From Trochalopteron elliotii (taxonomy: Eukaryota; Chordata; Aves; Passeriformes; Leiothrichidae), in contig JANPWX010000109.1 in NCBI GenBank assembly GCA_024734555.1, positions 1,400,782-1,464,781 on the forward strand: 64,000 nucleotides of DNA, given 5' to 3'. A model generated the notes under the pieces. That model was not told the DNA's origin and searched no databases. It was given only the letters and a program-made list of their open reading frames with translations. Of the stretch, positions 46,960 to 58,480 are shown in pieces; within the stretch, counting starts at the first letter, position 1, and each line of letters begins with the position of its first letter. The position numbers were made by a program, and so were the translations under genes.

Positions 46960-47370
46960 GGATCAGACTAACTAAAACTTCCTTAAGGTATGCGGGAGTT
47001 CTTCCAGATTGCAAAATGAAAATCACTGCCCGGAATCACTACATTCAAAGTAGGGAAATGTCTCTTTAAGGAAACCCATTGGCGGTATGACTGAAGGCCC
47101 TTAGGCCAAGCTGATACTCAACATAACTCCACCGAGTCAAGAGAAATACACCAGGGATTAACTTTGGCCCAATAGCAAAAACCACTGGCAAGTGAGACTG
47201 ATTCCCAGAATCAAGCTGACCTGAAAAATGTAGTTAAGTTTTGCCCTTAAAGGAATAATTTTCTAATAACAACAGATAAAATGAAATGCTTGTCAAAATT
47301 ATTACAAGCATATGGGGATGAGATGATCAACATTGCATGAATTATTTCCTTCAGAAGGTGTATTTCTGGT
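46960..47370. promoter_or_regulatory. Candidate conserved non-coding element (enhancer-like)
   Basis: Repeat-free sequence with retained CpGs (gtatgcggg, tgcccggaatcac, ttggcggtatg, caccgagtc) grading into an AT-rich part (ggaataattttctaataac, caaaattattacaagc, ttgcatgaattatttcc). Confidence 0.4.
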
Positions 47371-47639
47371 TCATTCTTTCACTGCTCTTTAATTTCTGAG
47401 GTTTTGACCTTCACACTGCTCTTCCAGATTTACTACCTTCCCTATTCATTCTTGGCTTGTTAGACCCACAGACTGTGTGGTTTTGGTGTTAATCCTAGGT
47501 TTGCCACTGACTTTCTGTGGGAATTTCATGCCTTGACTTTTTTTCCTCAGTATCCTCCAACTCCATCTCTAATAGTAAATTAATAAATGAACTAATTGCC
47601 AGGCAATGTTAAGGGTAAAATAACTAATTTTATCTTCTG
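47371..47639. other. Non-coding stretch, no gene seen
   Basis: AT-rich mixed DNA; nothing recognised. Confidence 0.5.
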
Positions 47640-47684
47640 GATTGGGCCCTTGGTCTCCAGCTTAATGCCTTGCAACCATTACCA

Positions 47685-47790
47685 AGCAAGGATGGTGGTT
47701 AGCATAAGGAAAAAACTTTCTCAGAAGCAGTTCCTGCATATGGGACTTGCTTCCTGAGAGAGGAGAATGAATGACCACAGAAGAAATCTC
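47685..47790 (+). mobile_element. Possible ancient CR1-like fragment
   Basis: The order agcataaggaaaaaactttc, then a TGGGACTTGCTTCCTGAGAG-type segment and a gaatga spacer, is reminiscent of the CR1 3' region (aggaaaaacttctt ... tggaacaggctgcccaggga). Similarity is degraded and judged by eye. A chance resemblance is possible. Confidence 0.25.
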
Positions 47791-48879
47791 TTTCAAAATC
47801 CTGTCCAGAGCTCATTTGTTGTGTTTAACTTGTTCTCACTAAGTCCTAAACAAACACTTGCAAACAAAGAGTGGAAAACCCAACTATAGTTGTTCAAGAA
47901 AACCAAACCAAAACCAAACAAGAGCAATTTGCCAGCGTTCTAAAAAGATGACTACCAACAAACATCTGTGAAATAATCAGTTTATTCCACTTAAAATGCT
48001 GAAAAACCAATAAAAGAGAAAGGATTGAGGGGTTTTGGAGATGTTTATCCATTTGGAAGAAGTTACCAAGAACTCCCAGGCTTTTTCACTTGCTTTCTCA
48101 CCCTCTTGTACCTTCCAAGAAGCAACAGGCCTTTTAAATAGTATTTTACTTATTCAGCTTTGTAGTTCTCAGTCCCAAAATTCATGGCTGCAAGGAAGGG
48201 TTGGAGACTCCCTCCTGATCTCCAGCACTTTAGGATCCCTGACTATCACTCCCTCACCTCTGTGTTTAACTCATGTTTGGCAAAGCACAGCTTGATCTCA
48301 ATCAGACCTCCTAGGAGGGCAGCCAGGTTGGATTTGATGACATCAAGAAGCGTGGATTCAATCCTGCCTCTGGAGTTCATCCCAAAGTGTAAGTGTCTTC
48401 ACTGATACAATGCTACTTTCTTACTTGAACTTTCTGAGCTGTAGTGTTCTTGTTGGGGCCTTACCTGCAGGTAACGATTCTTTTCCTACCACCATTTTGT
48501 CCTGACAGCGCTTACACAACGTAATGACACCACCTCTCATTTTCTGTATGAATTTAGCACACTTTAAGTCTCTTAACTTTTCTTCTTAAGATGCAGACAC
48601 CAGCAAAGGACAAATTATTTTCTTGTTCAAGAGCCTCTGTGGAAGCAGAACTGGTCCATACTTCAGTCTGCATCTCCTATCTTCACCATTATCACTCTGC
48701 AATGTCACATGCAGGTTGGGCTGCATGTCCACCTTGCCCCCAACGTGCTTCCCTGACTTCCTTTGCTTTCCAGGGTAGGGGTTCTCCTTCCATGCAGGCA
48801 TCTGCATCCCTGTCTCCTTGGCACAGGGCTCTGGCTGGCTGAACACACGTGCTCTGCCTGTCAGTGATCCACATCTCTC
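47791..48879. other. Non-coding stretch, no gene seen
   Basis: Mixed AT-rich DNA; includes aaccaaaccaaaaccaaac low complexity near 47900. No gene recognised. Confidence 0.5.
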
Positions 48880-48894
48880 CACATCAGCCACCTC

Positions 48895-49160
48895 CCCACC
48901 TGCCTCGTGTCATCTGCAGGTTTGGACAGCAGTCATTCTGCATCACCTTACATGTGCTAGGTATAAGCATTGAAAATTAGTGATGTCCTGTCACTCCCTG
49001 AGGGTCTCCTCTGGGAATGTGACTTCTCAGGAGCTGCTCATTTGGAAGAACTTTGATCTCGCTGCTCTCTAAGCCATGCAGAGCTTGTGCTATTCGTATC
49101 ATGCTATTAATATTTGTAAGAGAATCTGCTAAGTCAACCACCTCACCAAAATATCCCATT
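48895..49160 (-). mobile_element. Possible old interspersed-repeat fragment
   Basis: The words tgtcatctgcaggtttg and tccctgagggtctcctctgg recall an antisense segment seen in degraded avian CR1/LTR copies (tgtcatctgcaaacttgctgagg). The match is loose and the remainder is not recognised. Confidence 0.2.
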
Positions 49161-51780
49161 CAAAGTCAGTTTTCCCAACAAAAGTTTTAACCTCTCCAAA
49201 GAACATAATAGGATTTGTCGGAAAGGCCTGGTTTTTGTTTTAAAAAGGCAGAATAACAGTTGCAGCTTTTAACTCCACTCAGTTCAGTTCCCCAACACCT
49301 TTTCCATCATGTTGTCCACAACTGGTTTCATCCTATTGTGTGGAGCAGTTTTGCTTTAAACCTTGTCATGCCCTTGTGGTTTTGAAGATGCTGTGCCATG
49401 CTGGGAGATGTACATGCTGGGGTGCCCAGTGCCTTTAGGAGATAAAAGTCTCAGTGGAGTCTCTGCTCTCCAATTATCTGCCCTAAGTGTGCCAGGTATT
49501 GGTCTGAATCTGGTGGAAGTGCTCTAGTATGGTGCAGCTACAGTTTACATGCAGAAGTGGGGGACTCAGTGCTAGGAATAGCATGGGAATTTTTCTTTTT
49601 CCTTTTTTCAACCACTTTTACCCCTCATTAAGTGGTTTCAGACCTAGCCTCAGGCTTGATTTATTTTTGAAAGGACATTTTTAGCCACTGTGTCTTGAAG
49701 GAAAAAAAAATGTCTCCAGAGATTATTTTTAAAGAAGAAACCACACACATGCACACTCTGTCATAGTTTCTTTGCTTCTCGATATCCCACAAGGTCTTCT
49801 CCACTGTGATTAGGACTATTGTTCCACTCCTCTCACCTGCAGCTCTGTAACAACATCAAGGTGGCAGCCCTTCTGCTTTCTGGGCTGGAAAGATTATTGC
49901 TTTATTACAAAGAACAATAATCTCACAAAATTACCAGACTCAGGAGTAGCCTACTCCAGAGTAACACACCTGAACCTCCAAGTTGTTGTGCAGTTTGGTA
50001 AAGCAACCTTTTGTGTTCAGCAGTGGGTGTAACTGAGGCTGGAGAAATATGTCTTAAGCAGGTATCTGTCACTGTTCGAAGCCAGGCTTTTTTCCTGGCT
50101 CTGATTTGGTCCTTGCTGCTCTTAATTTTGCTTTCCAGCTGTTCAGATAATGCATGACTTTGAACTAGCAGCCTCTTCTCTTTAATCTGTAAGCATTTAC
50201 AGAGCAGTATTTAGTTAAAGGACCAGACAGAGATGGAGACCAAAGACGGTGGGATATGGAGGGTTTGTGGTTACAGCACAAGGATCTAAATCAGGAAATT
50301 GTCAGAATCAACTTCAAGAGATCGGTCCAAGCCACAAAGCTCAGTTCTGCATCTGCTCCTGCGCCAAGCTCCAACTGCCCCAGAGTTTAGTCTGTGCCTG
50401 TTGTGTGGAGATCACCTCTGCTTTCCTTGGATTTGCAAAAAGCAAATTATTATTAAAGGCACACTCAGTAAGTGTGCCAGATTGAGAAGAGGGTCCAGTG
50501 CAGGATTAACTCACCAAGTAGCTTTCCAGCAGTGAGGAGTTTGGACCTCATGGACATCACCTGGGTTGCAGGTGTTATGAGAACTCTCTCAGCTCATCCC
50601 AAGCTGTGCAGTGCACACACAGCCATAGCTTTTCCCCGAGCTGAAATGCAGTAGCCACAAAGCCCATGGCATCCCTCTTCTCTGAGCTATCCGTCTGCAT
50701 CAAGCCAGAACTGTGAGGAGCAATAACAAATTCCCTCCCTGCTGAACAGCACCACAAAAGATGTGCAGTATCTGATTCCCAGATGGTAATGTTAAAAACA
50801 GAAGGCAACATGTCTGGGAAAGTACCTGAGGCATACCTGAACAATAGAAATAATAGAGATGTAAGAAGAAGATAGGTCCTTTCTTTTTTTCTGATATATG
50901 CATGCCTATGATCACTTAAAAAAACAAACAAACACCTTTTTTTTTTCTTTTTTCTTTTTTAACAGGAAACAGTCTGCCTGAATAGACACACAGAGGTCTA
51001 CAGTGAAGTAGCTGAAATAGGTGAATGGTTGGTAGCACAGTGTGCCAGTCTTGTCTGCTCCTGGTATCTGTGTTGGGTGTCATGTAGGCACATAAATCCT
51101 TCAATCCTTTTAGATTTATTTGGGTATCAATAAACCGAGTGCATATCTACCCTTCCAGCAACGTGGAGGATTATTCATTCTTAAGGACCAGGATCCCCTA
51201 TAGTCTGTTCAGGAACATAAGGCTTGGCATAGGTTTCTATGCATGGTCTTTATTTTAGTTCCTCCCAGGACAAGTCCTAAAAGGTTAATGTGAGGAAGAT
51301 GTGGCTGCCTTGTCTCACACATTCCAGGAGCTAATCATCCTGAAGAAACCAAAGGCAGTGAATATTTTGTGAGATACTCACCAGCCATCAGTGAGATGGA
51401 GATACCACCCCACGAGCAGCAGGCAGCTTCATGCAGACACACCGCTTCTGTCTCTCCCCTCCGCCCCGCCTGCATTTGTTCCTCCTTTGCCTGATGGCAT
51501 ATCTCCCCCACACAATGGCATGTACAATCTAATCTCTACTGAAAGCTCTGTAGGGCAGGAACTCACACATTCAGATCCAAATAGGCTGCTCATGCCTTTT
51601 TAATTTCACTGGATCAGAATAACAACGGCAAAGAAATAAAGTAACAGCCAAAGAATTGAATCAGTACAGCGAAACAGGTCCCTTCCCTGTTTTAAAAGTT
51701 ACATCCACACCACCCTAATGGTAGCAGGAAATCTAGTTACAATTGGCAAATTGTCTTCAATTAAACAGCCCAAAAGACTC
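49161..51780. other. Non-coding stretch, no gene seen
   Basis: Mixed DNA with short A and T runs (49698-49708, 50937-50960). It contains one 9-base inverted repeat reported separately. No exon or RNA gene recognised. Confidence 0.55.
49891..49923. repeat. Short inverted repeat with ATTATTG/CAATAAT arms
   Basis: AGATTATTG (49891-49899) and CAATAATCT (49915-49923) are exact reverse complements separated by 15 bases. The arms contain SOX-like CAATAAT cores facing each other. Confidence 0.7.
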
Positions 51781-51789
51781 TTGGCCACC

Positions 51790-51852
51790 GTAGTGGACAT
51801 CACCTGATGATGTCCACTACAGTGATGTTCACTACAGTGATGTCTGCTCTTA
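51790..51852 (+). repeat. 13-base inverted repeat overlapping a 15-base tandem repeat
   Basis: GTAGTGGACATCA (51790-51802) and TGATGTCCACTAC (51808-51820) are perfect reverse complements around a 5-base spacer. The right arm is also the first of three 15-base units (51808-51822, 51823-51837, 51838-51852), the second differing at one position and the third diverged. Confidence 0.85.
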
Positions 51853-52084
51853 CTGAAGCCACATGAACCTGGCAATCTGTGTGAAGCATCCCAGGGCTCA
51901 GAGGTGGCTGGAGAGCCCCTCTGCACCAGCTAAGGGTCTGGGAAGAGCCTGGGGTTGGTGCACTCCCACGCACATCTGCACCCCGGTCTGGCACCCTGCT
52001 GATCTCGGCAGCCATCAATCCTGCTGCCATCTGGATGACAGGTCTTGCACAAGATCAGTGCCATTACTTAAGGCTGTGGCTGTT
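51853..52084. other. Non-coding stretch, no gene seen
   Basis: GC-moderate DNA leading into the next candidate element. Confidence 0.5.
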
Positions 52085-52430
52085 TACAACTTCCCGCCCA
52101 GCGCACACCCGCCATGTGTTAATCAGGATGGTTCATAGTCAGTCCTGGAGTAAACAAATGCAACTTCACCAGAAAACACGAGGGCCACACCTCTTTACTC
52201 CAGGTGTGCATTTTGGCCCACTATCTGTTTCTCCATAGCGATTAGTGACTGGTATTTAAGACAATTTCTTAACAGGAGTTGGGATCGGTGGTTTATCTCC
52301 TCACTAAGTTGGTAATATCATTAATTAAGGCTATGTCAACGAACATGATGCCACAGCAGATGGGTGTTATCAGTGGCAACAGCCTTCCAGGGTTTGGGTT
52401 TACACTGTGCCTACCGCGATGCACCGCTGG
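52085..52430. promoter_or_regulatory. Candidate conserved non-coding element with inverted T-box-like sites
   Basis: Repeat-free with retained CpGs (ttcccgcccagcgc, acccgccatg, aacacgagg, atagcgattag, gggatcggtgg, ctaccgcgatgcaccgctgg). AT-rich cores include gtaatatcattaattaagg. CACACCT (52186-52192) and AGGTGTG (52202-52208) are convergent T-box half-site words nine bases apart. Among the best enhancer candidates by composition. Confidence 0.45.
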
Positions 52431-53189
52431 CATCCTGCCCAAGGTGGGGACCTGCCCTTTCCCCACACTGCCTTTGAGAGCCCGCCCCACAACAAATGGA
52501 TTTTGAAGCAGGCTCCAGAAATCCCCTCAAAAGTCCCCAGCCTCCCACCGATCTCCATTCCCCAGCTGACAAACTGTCTCAGAGCAGGGAGCAAGCAAAC
52601 ATGGCATTTTGGCAGGACAGGGCAGGGGTACACAGGCTGTTTCCATGGCCCTACTCACCCCAAAAGCAGCAGTTCCTGTGGTGTGTGTTTGGTCCCACCT
52701 AATGCAGCTGCTCATTCAGCTGGCTGCATTCTTAACTGAGAAAATGAGCACGTTACTGGGCGATGTGGTAGAAGATGTGGTAGACCCTGTGCTGTGTTGT
52801 TAACAGCGGGCCAGGACACTTAGAGCAAACAGGCTGTTGAGGATGGAAGGAATTGAGTGATCACAATCCCCCCTCTGGATTTAAACCATACACATCATGA
52901 CATCCATGAACCTATGAATTTTGAAACTTGGAAAGTGAAAAGTACATTTAGCCTGTCCCACTCACATGATGCACCTCAATATAGTAAAAAAGCTTGAAAA
53001 CCTTTAAAAAAACCTTTCTTTTTTCTCCCCTTTTACTCCAGGAGACATATAGTTAAGTCAAACACAGCCTTGGGCCAAGTCCTGCCCTGGTTCTGTGCAG
53101 GAGTCCCAATATATCCCAAAGACTCAGAGCACTTTAAATACATGTCAACAGTGGCATGTGCTGGCCAGAAGATATTTTACAAAGCGGTC
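52431..53189. other. Non-coding stretch, no gene seen
   Basis: Mixed DNA; short overlapping frames only. Confidence 0.55.
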
Positions 53190-53430
53190 CTTCAAATGAA
53201 TGTAGTTTTAGTTGTTTTCCTCGGTTGTTTGAGGTCACTGTTCCCCCGCCCTTATTAATAAAGATGTGATTAATGACTTTTGGCAAAGCTGCTGCCTCAA
53301 AGAGCCAATGCTTTAGGAAAAGCAAAACCAGTTTTCAGGTATTTTCTGTAAGGTTCATCTCAGAAACACACAAATACATTTCAAAGCATTTAGAAAACAT
53401 GCTGACGCCTCCTTCACCCCGTCTCCACCC
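53190..53430. promoter_or_regulatory. Candidate conserved non-coding element
   Basis: Contains cccgcccttattaataaag, gatgtgattaatgac and atttcaaagcatttag in repeat-free sequence with sparse CpGs (cctcggttg, ctgacgcctcc). Confidence 0.35.
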
Positions 53431-56150
53431 CCCTGCAGACACATCAGCATTCATAACCTGCATGATTCTCTTCCATCTACCTGGAAGAAAGCTCTCACTG
53501 TGCCTTCAGCTGGAAAGGTTCCCCCTCAGCACGGCCAGGGCATGGGTCTCAGCCAGAGCAGTTATCACAAGGCTTCCTGCAGTGCCTGTGGTGCAATAAT
53601 GGCTTTGGGACTGCTCTCCCCAGACTGAGCAGCACCCAAAAGTCCTGAGTGAGGCCCCCAAGTCCCTCCTTAAAAAAATCACTGTGTTAGGGGTAAAGAA
53701 ATTAAAAAGAAAAAAGAAATAAAGAATTGAAGTTGTTTTCTCTGAGATGGCTGGACTCATGGTTTGAAGCCTCTTTCTGCAAGCAGGGAGGCTTAGAAAT
53801 ACTAGTGTTTAAAACCAAGATGGCAAAAAGTGGGATTTTCACAGCTGGACCTAGGGTGCTGCGGCAGGGATTTGGGGAAAAGCACCAAAATTCGGGATGT
53901 TTATGAAAAGGGCAGTACCAAACACAGCAACCTAAGCTGTGTTGCCTCTGTCAAGGATTCATTTCTCCTAGTCAGGCCCTGTTTCTCACAAGGATTTGAT
54001 GTGGCTTAGCTTTCCCAGTCAGGTGGTTTAAATCTTCACATTGGTGGGGTTTAATCTGCAACATGGGGGCTTGTGCTGCTTTTGAGGGGGCCACATAGGA
54101 TTTCTGAAAAAGGGAAACTCCTTGCTGGGGATGGAGATAAGCATAAGGATGCTGATGCAAATGCAATAGTCCAGAAATGATGCCTGAAGGCTCATGCATG
54201 GGGTATCAAATCTGTGCTGTGAACTAGCACCACAAGTATTAGGACCCAATCAGAGGTGTTAATGTCTTGTACCACAAGGATGCAAGAGCCCATCAGCTCC
54301 TTAGTCCTCCATGCTGACCTTTATCCTGCTGGACCTGAGCTTTGACGATGAAGCCCATCTGCATGACTTGGGCCAGGGCTTCTCTCAGCCTTCATGGCAG
54401 CTGGAAGGAGAGCTGGAGGTGGCTTTGATGTACCTCGCTCTGCTTCAAGGGGCTTTGTAAGGAGACAGTTGTGCAGCTTTGCATGGGATGCCATGGAATG
54501 TGCTGTACCTCCAGCACGCAATGCTTGGCAGAACTGGTGTTTTTCCAGCTGCAGGAAGCTGTACTGGGGAGATCCAGTTTGGATGAGCCACTGACATTTT
54601 ATAATCCAGTGGAAAATAAGAGTGAGGGCTCCAAAAGGAGTTTTTCCCCAAAGCTGAAGCTAAGCCTTTAAATTAGGAGGACAGTCAGGCTAAAGGCTTA
54701 TACAGAAATTCCTATTGCTGTGACTCTCCTGCAGGTACTGAGGTGGCTTAAAGCACTGCTAAACTCTGACAAGCAGGAGATATGTCTGGGAGTGCTGGCC
54801 ACTGGATGTATGAACTGGTCCAGTCCAAGCAGATGGTGAACTGGCAGCACTAACAATAAGATCCCAATCCATACACTGAAGCTTCCCCAAAATTGCTGTG
54901 GGTGGCTCTAATTATAACCTGTATCCTACCGCCTCCCCTTTCTGTGAGTAGGAAGGAGGCAAGCTTCCTTGTTACTCTAGCTGCCTGCCCGTTACCAGGT
55001 CGAGATTGCTGGTGGGATAAGGGCCTTCCATTTGTTTGTAGCACTGATGTCCTACTTGGCAACACGTGCCTCATTCCTTCAACCCTACAAAGGGAAGAGC
55101 CCCGAGCAAGGCAGGTTTGCAGCTGGCTTAGCAACACGGCTGCTCTGCATTCCTGTAAATTTCCAGGTTCAAGTACAACTTTTTCTCTCTGTTGCCAAGC
55201 CAAGTGGACATCTAGCTCCCCTCATAGCACAGCTGAACCTTTGGAAAGGGTGATGGGATCTGAGAGGACTGTCTCTTGAAGCAGGCAGCAGCCTGCAGGG
55301 AGGTAAAGTGGTTCAGTAGTGCACATGAATGCGACCAAGAGCTGCATCATTTGCCCACCTTCAGACTTCCAAAGCAAAAGGAAAGCTTGCCCTTGAGGTT
55401 TGAGGTAAAGAGGTAAGTACAAGTATAGATCCAAGTCCCCAGGGCTAGTCTGATTTATTTGGCAGTCCAGACAGTCAATACTTTCAATCTTGGATGTGAT
55501 GACTTTTCTTTTCAGCATGTGGGTCATTCTCAGATTCCCATTACTTTATTCCATGTGGGGTTGGCGTTTCTTCATTGTTTTCCCCTGTGCATGATTGACA
55601 TGAGCAGGAAGGAAACGTGAAAACTATAGAAACTATTCTCTGTGCTGAGGGAAGGTGCCTCATATTCTTCTGAACCTGACTCCATTGTTTGGTGCTACAC
55701 CCACAGGCACGTTCTCTGCCTCGCTCTGGATGGACCAGGGAATCCTCACCCACGTTCAGGCAATGGTCACCAGCAAGCATAAACAGCTGACCCCATTCCC
55801 ACTAGAATCTGTGGGAGTTTCACCCCTGATTTAATTGTGGGAAGAATCAGTCCCCTACTTATAGCATATAAATAGAAGGATTTGATTTGAAGCAGATGGA
55901 TATCAAGTTGTTCTGAATTTTTCCTGTGATTTCATTAGTGAGGTGATTTGTGTTACAAGGAAAACTTGTTCTGAAGCTGTCATTATTTACCTGAAATGCA
56001 TCTGTGCTTTGAAGTAGGCTCTGGAAACACAAACAGAATGAAATTGCCCATAAAGCAGAGGTGGAGTGCCTTTTTCCGAGGTTTGAGACTGTTGGGTTCC
56101 CTCTACACTGGAATGCAAAATTAATGCCCTAAATTTAAACACTCACTAGG
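53431..56150. other. Non-coding stretch, no gene seen
   Basis: Mixed DNA, AT-richer at 55830-56150. Open frames (up to 128 codons) overlap on both strands without recognisable products. Confidence 0.55.
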
Positions 56151-56208
56151 TTTCTTTTTTTTTTGGTTTTGTTTTTTTTTTGTTGTTGTTTTTTTTTTTG
56201 TTTTTGCA
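56151..56208 (+). repeat. T-rich low-complexity tract
   Basis: T runs of about 9 to 13 separated by single G or GTTG. Possibly a minus-strand A-rich tail; no retroelement body recognised. Confidence 0.8.
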
Positions 56209-56370
56209 TTCGTGACTTGAGAATGAATTCAGTCGTAAAACGAAATGCAACTGACACATTTGGCATGCAAAACAACCATTGTTTTTGCCAGGGGGTTTCA
56301 CGTGCACGTGTGTCTGTGTTTGTCTGTAAAACAGCTCGTGAGCCCCCATGGAAGACTTGCATGGTGGAAA
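56209..56370. promoter_or_regulatory. Candidate regulatory element with paired E-boxes and SOX palindrome
   Basis: Two abutting CACGTG E-boxes lie at 56299-56310. Sixteen bases to their left is AACAA-CCA-TTGTT (56271-56283), a palindromic SOX-like pair, preceded by a POU-like gcatgcaaaac. CpGs are retained (cattcgtg, cagtcgtaaaacg, gctcgtg). Composition differs from both flanks. Confidence 0.4.
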
Positions 56371-57472
56371 TGTTGGCTTGGGCTGCCCAGAAGAAGTTAG
56401 CAACCACTTGTGGTCCTCAGTCCCTTTGTGGATCATCCATGTCCTGCTCAGAAGGATTAACTCAGCTGTATCCAGTTTCCAAAGATTTAACATCATGTAA
56501 GATCACTGCAATTCCAAACCATTAAATGAAATAACTTAACAACTGGATTTTTTGGCTGGTAACTGGCGTGAGCTCAAACACAGTGTGCAGCTTTGTGTGT
56601 GCACCTTGTTTTGCTGCACTGCTTTCTTCCCAAATGAATGGTGTGATAAAAGTAGCAGCAGCAGCAGCTTGGTGCAGAGAGCCTAAAAAAAGGTGTTTGT
56701 TTCCATTGCAGTGCTTAGCTCATTGTTCTTGCTCCTCGTCCTGTTGACTGGCTGCTCAGGAAGGCTGTGTTCCCACCAGCCAGGAGCTCCTGCCTGCTCC
56801 CCAGTGCTCAGCCACCACGTTCCTAAATTCACACTTTTAATCACCAGTGTCCCCTTCTCTCTCTTGGTTGAAAGAGGTGTTTTTTACTTCTCTCACAAGG
56901 ATGTGGTGGGTACTTTTAAAACCTTTGAAAACTGCTTGCAATTCCTCATATGGCATCAGTGAAACTCACACTGGTGTAACTGCCTGGAGATACAGGGATG
57001 TTGACTTGACAGTTCTCATGAATCTGGTTTTCCTCCTACATCTCCAGGCCACGGGAGGGTTTACCGAAATTCCCTTGTATGCTGTGCTTGAATGAAAATG
57101 CCAGAGAGCTCTGGCATGATAGTATTTATGTCTGAATCATTTCAGTCAGTCTTGGGATGAATGAGACCTCACCAAGACGGAGGTTTGCTTTCCACTTCAC
57201 TGTTTTTCCCTGGTGTTGCTCTTTTTCTCAGAGAAGGGACACACAGGAACAAACCCCTTGGGGCCCTGGGTGCTGCCAGCATTTTAGGCAGGGTCCTTGC
57301 CTCCCTCCCCTGCCTCCTGCAGCTGGGGAACATGAGCTGGTATTGAAGGGCAAGAGATATGAGTGCCCATGCTCACCTTCTGTGCTGTGTCTTCCTGAGA
57401 GCAAGCATTGAATTGCACAGCCCACTTTTGGTTGGCTTTTTTGTTGGTGGTGGTTGGTTTTTTTTTTCTGTT

Positions 57473-57474
<2 letters not shown>
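56371..57474. other. Non-coding stretch, no gene seen
   Basis: Mixed DNA with a short (AGC)4 run (agtagcagcagcagcagc) near 56651-56668. No exon recognised. Confidence 0.55.

Positions 57475-57502
<28 letters not shown>
57475..57502 (+). repeat. Poly-T run of 28
   Basis: Twenty-eight consecutive T residues after T-rich gttggtttttttttt sequence. The minus strand shows no polyadenylation signal just before the A run, so a retroposed transcript is not supported. Confidence 0.9.
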
Positions 57503-57507
<5 letters not shown>

Positions 57508-58219
57508 GTCCACCAGATCTGCAACTGAAACCATCAATTCATTTCACTGACAATCTCATTCTCAACTCCAGTCATCAACAGCTACCTCAGCGAGCACCAG
57601 GGTTTTCTACCCACTGCATCAGCTGTCCCAGCTCCTATGGAAAAGAAGATTCATGTGTTGTGATATGAAGAGTGTTTTTTTATTAAGAAAGCAATGTGAA
57701 GAGCTTCCCTAGACACTCACCACAGATCTTTATATCCTTCTTGGAGACACATTAATTAACCCTGCTGTGATCTGCTGAGGGGGAGCAGGGGAGGGGTGAC
57801 AGTGGGAAACATGAGGAAGGTCCAGCCGAACAGGAGATTTCCCATTCTGAGCCACAACACCTGAACAGTGAATTACTCCTGTAATCTCCAACTGTGTAAG
57901 TTTGAGATCCATTTCCTAGATCACGAGTCCATGTTATTATCATTGCCATCACCCAGTGTCACACTGGCTGTGTTGAGAGGATTGAACAAGAATGGGGATC
58001 ACAGCATGATGGCAGTGGGAAGGAGCTCTGTGTATTGGTCTCACTGTGCTGTGTCAAATAGGGACAGGGCTGCCCTGAGCTCCAGAAACCCAAATTTTCA
58101 GTATCTGTTCTCATATCATTCAGAGCTGAACCAAAGTCCACTGAGATCAATGAATTTTCAATCAATGGAGTGGTGGCCATGAGTTTTACATTCAGCTTCC
58201 TCAGATGAAAGTGCAAGGG
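57503..58219. other. Non-coding stretch, no gene seen
   Basis: Mixed DNA; nothing recognised. Confidence 0.5.
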
Positions 58220-58480
58220 ACATGCAGGAAATTATTCACTAGGAAATCTGTTTCAATCATCCCCTTTTATGACAGATGCTTTGGAAATGATTATGTGCTG
58301 TGTAAAGAAATATGGCCTTCTGAATTTATTCAGGCTAATTCTGGGTGAAATCAAAGCTGTTTTATACTGTTCATGCTGTGTAAAGAGTCTTAATGCACAC
58401 AGAAATTAATTTACAACGCATTTAAATCACCTCTGCTCTGTCAGAACCTTAGAAAGCAGAAAAGTCTGCATTTTCATACT
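58220..58480. promoter_or_regulatory. AT-rich candidate element with 13-base direct repeats
   Basis: TGCTGTGTAAAGA occurs at 58296-58308 and again at 58374-58386, 78 bases apart, in otherwise unique AT-rich sequence with gaaattaatttacaacgc and catttaaatcac. Could be duplicated factor sites. Confidence 0.3.

Noticed and set aside
57475..57502. Poly-T run as the tail of a minus-strand processed pseudogene
   Set aside because: No polyadenylation hexamer at the expected distance on the minus strand and no recognisable transcript body.
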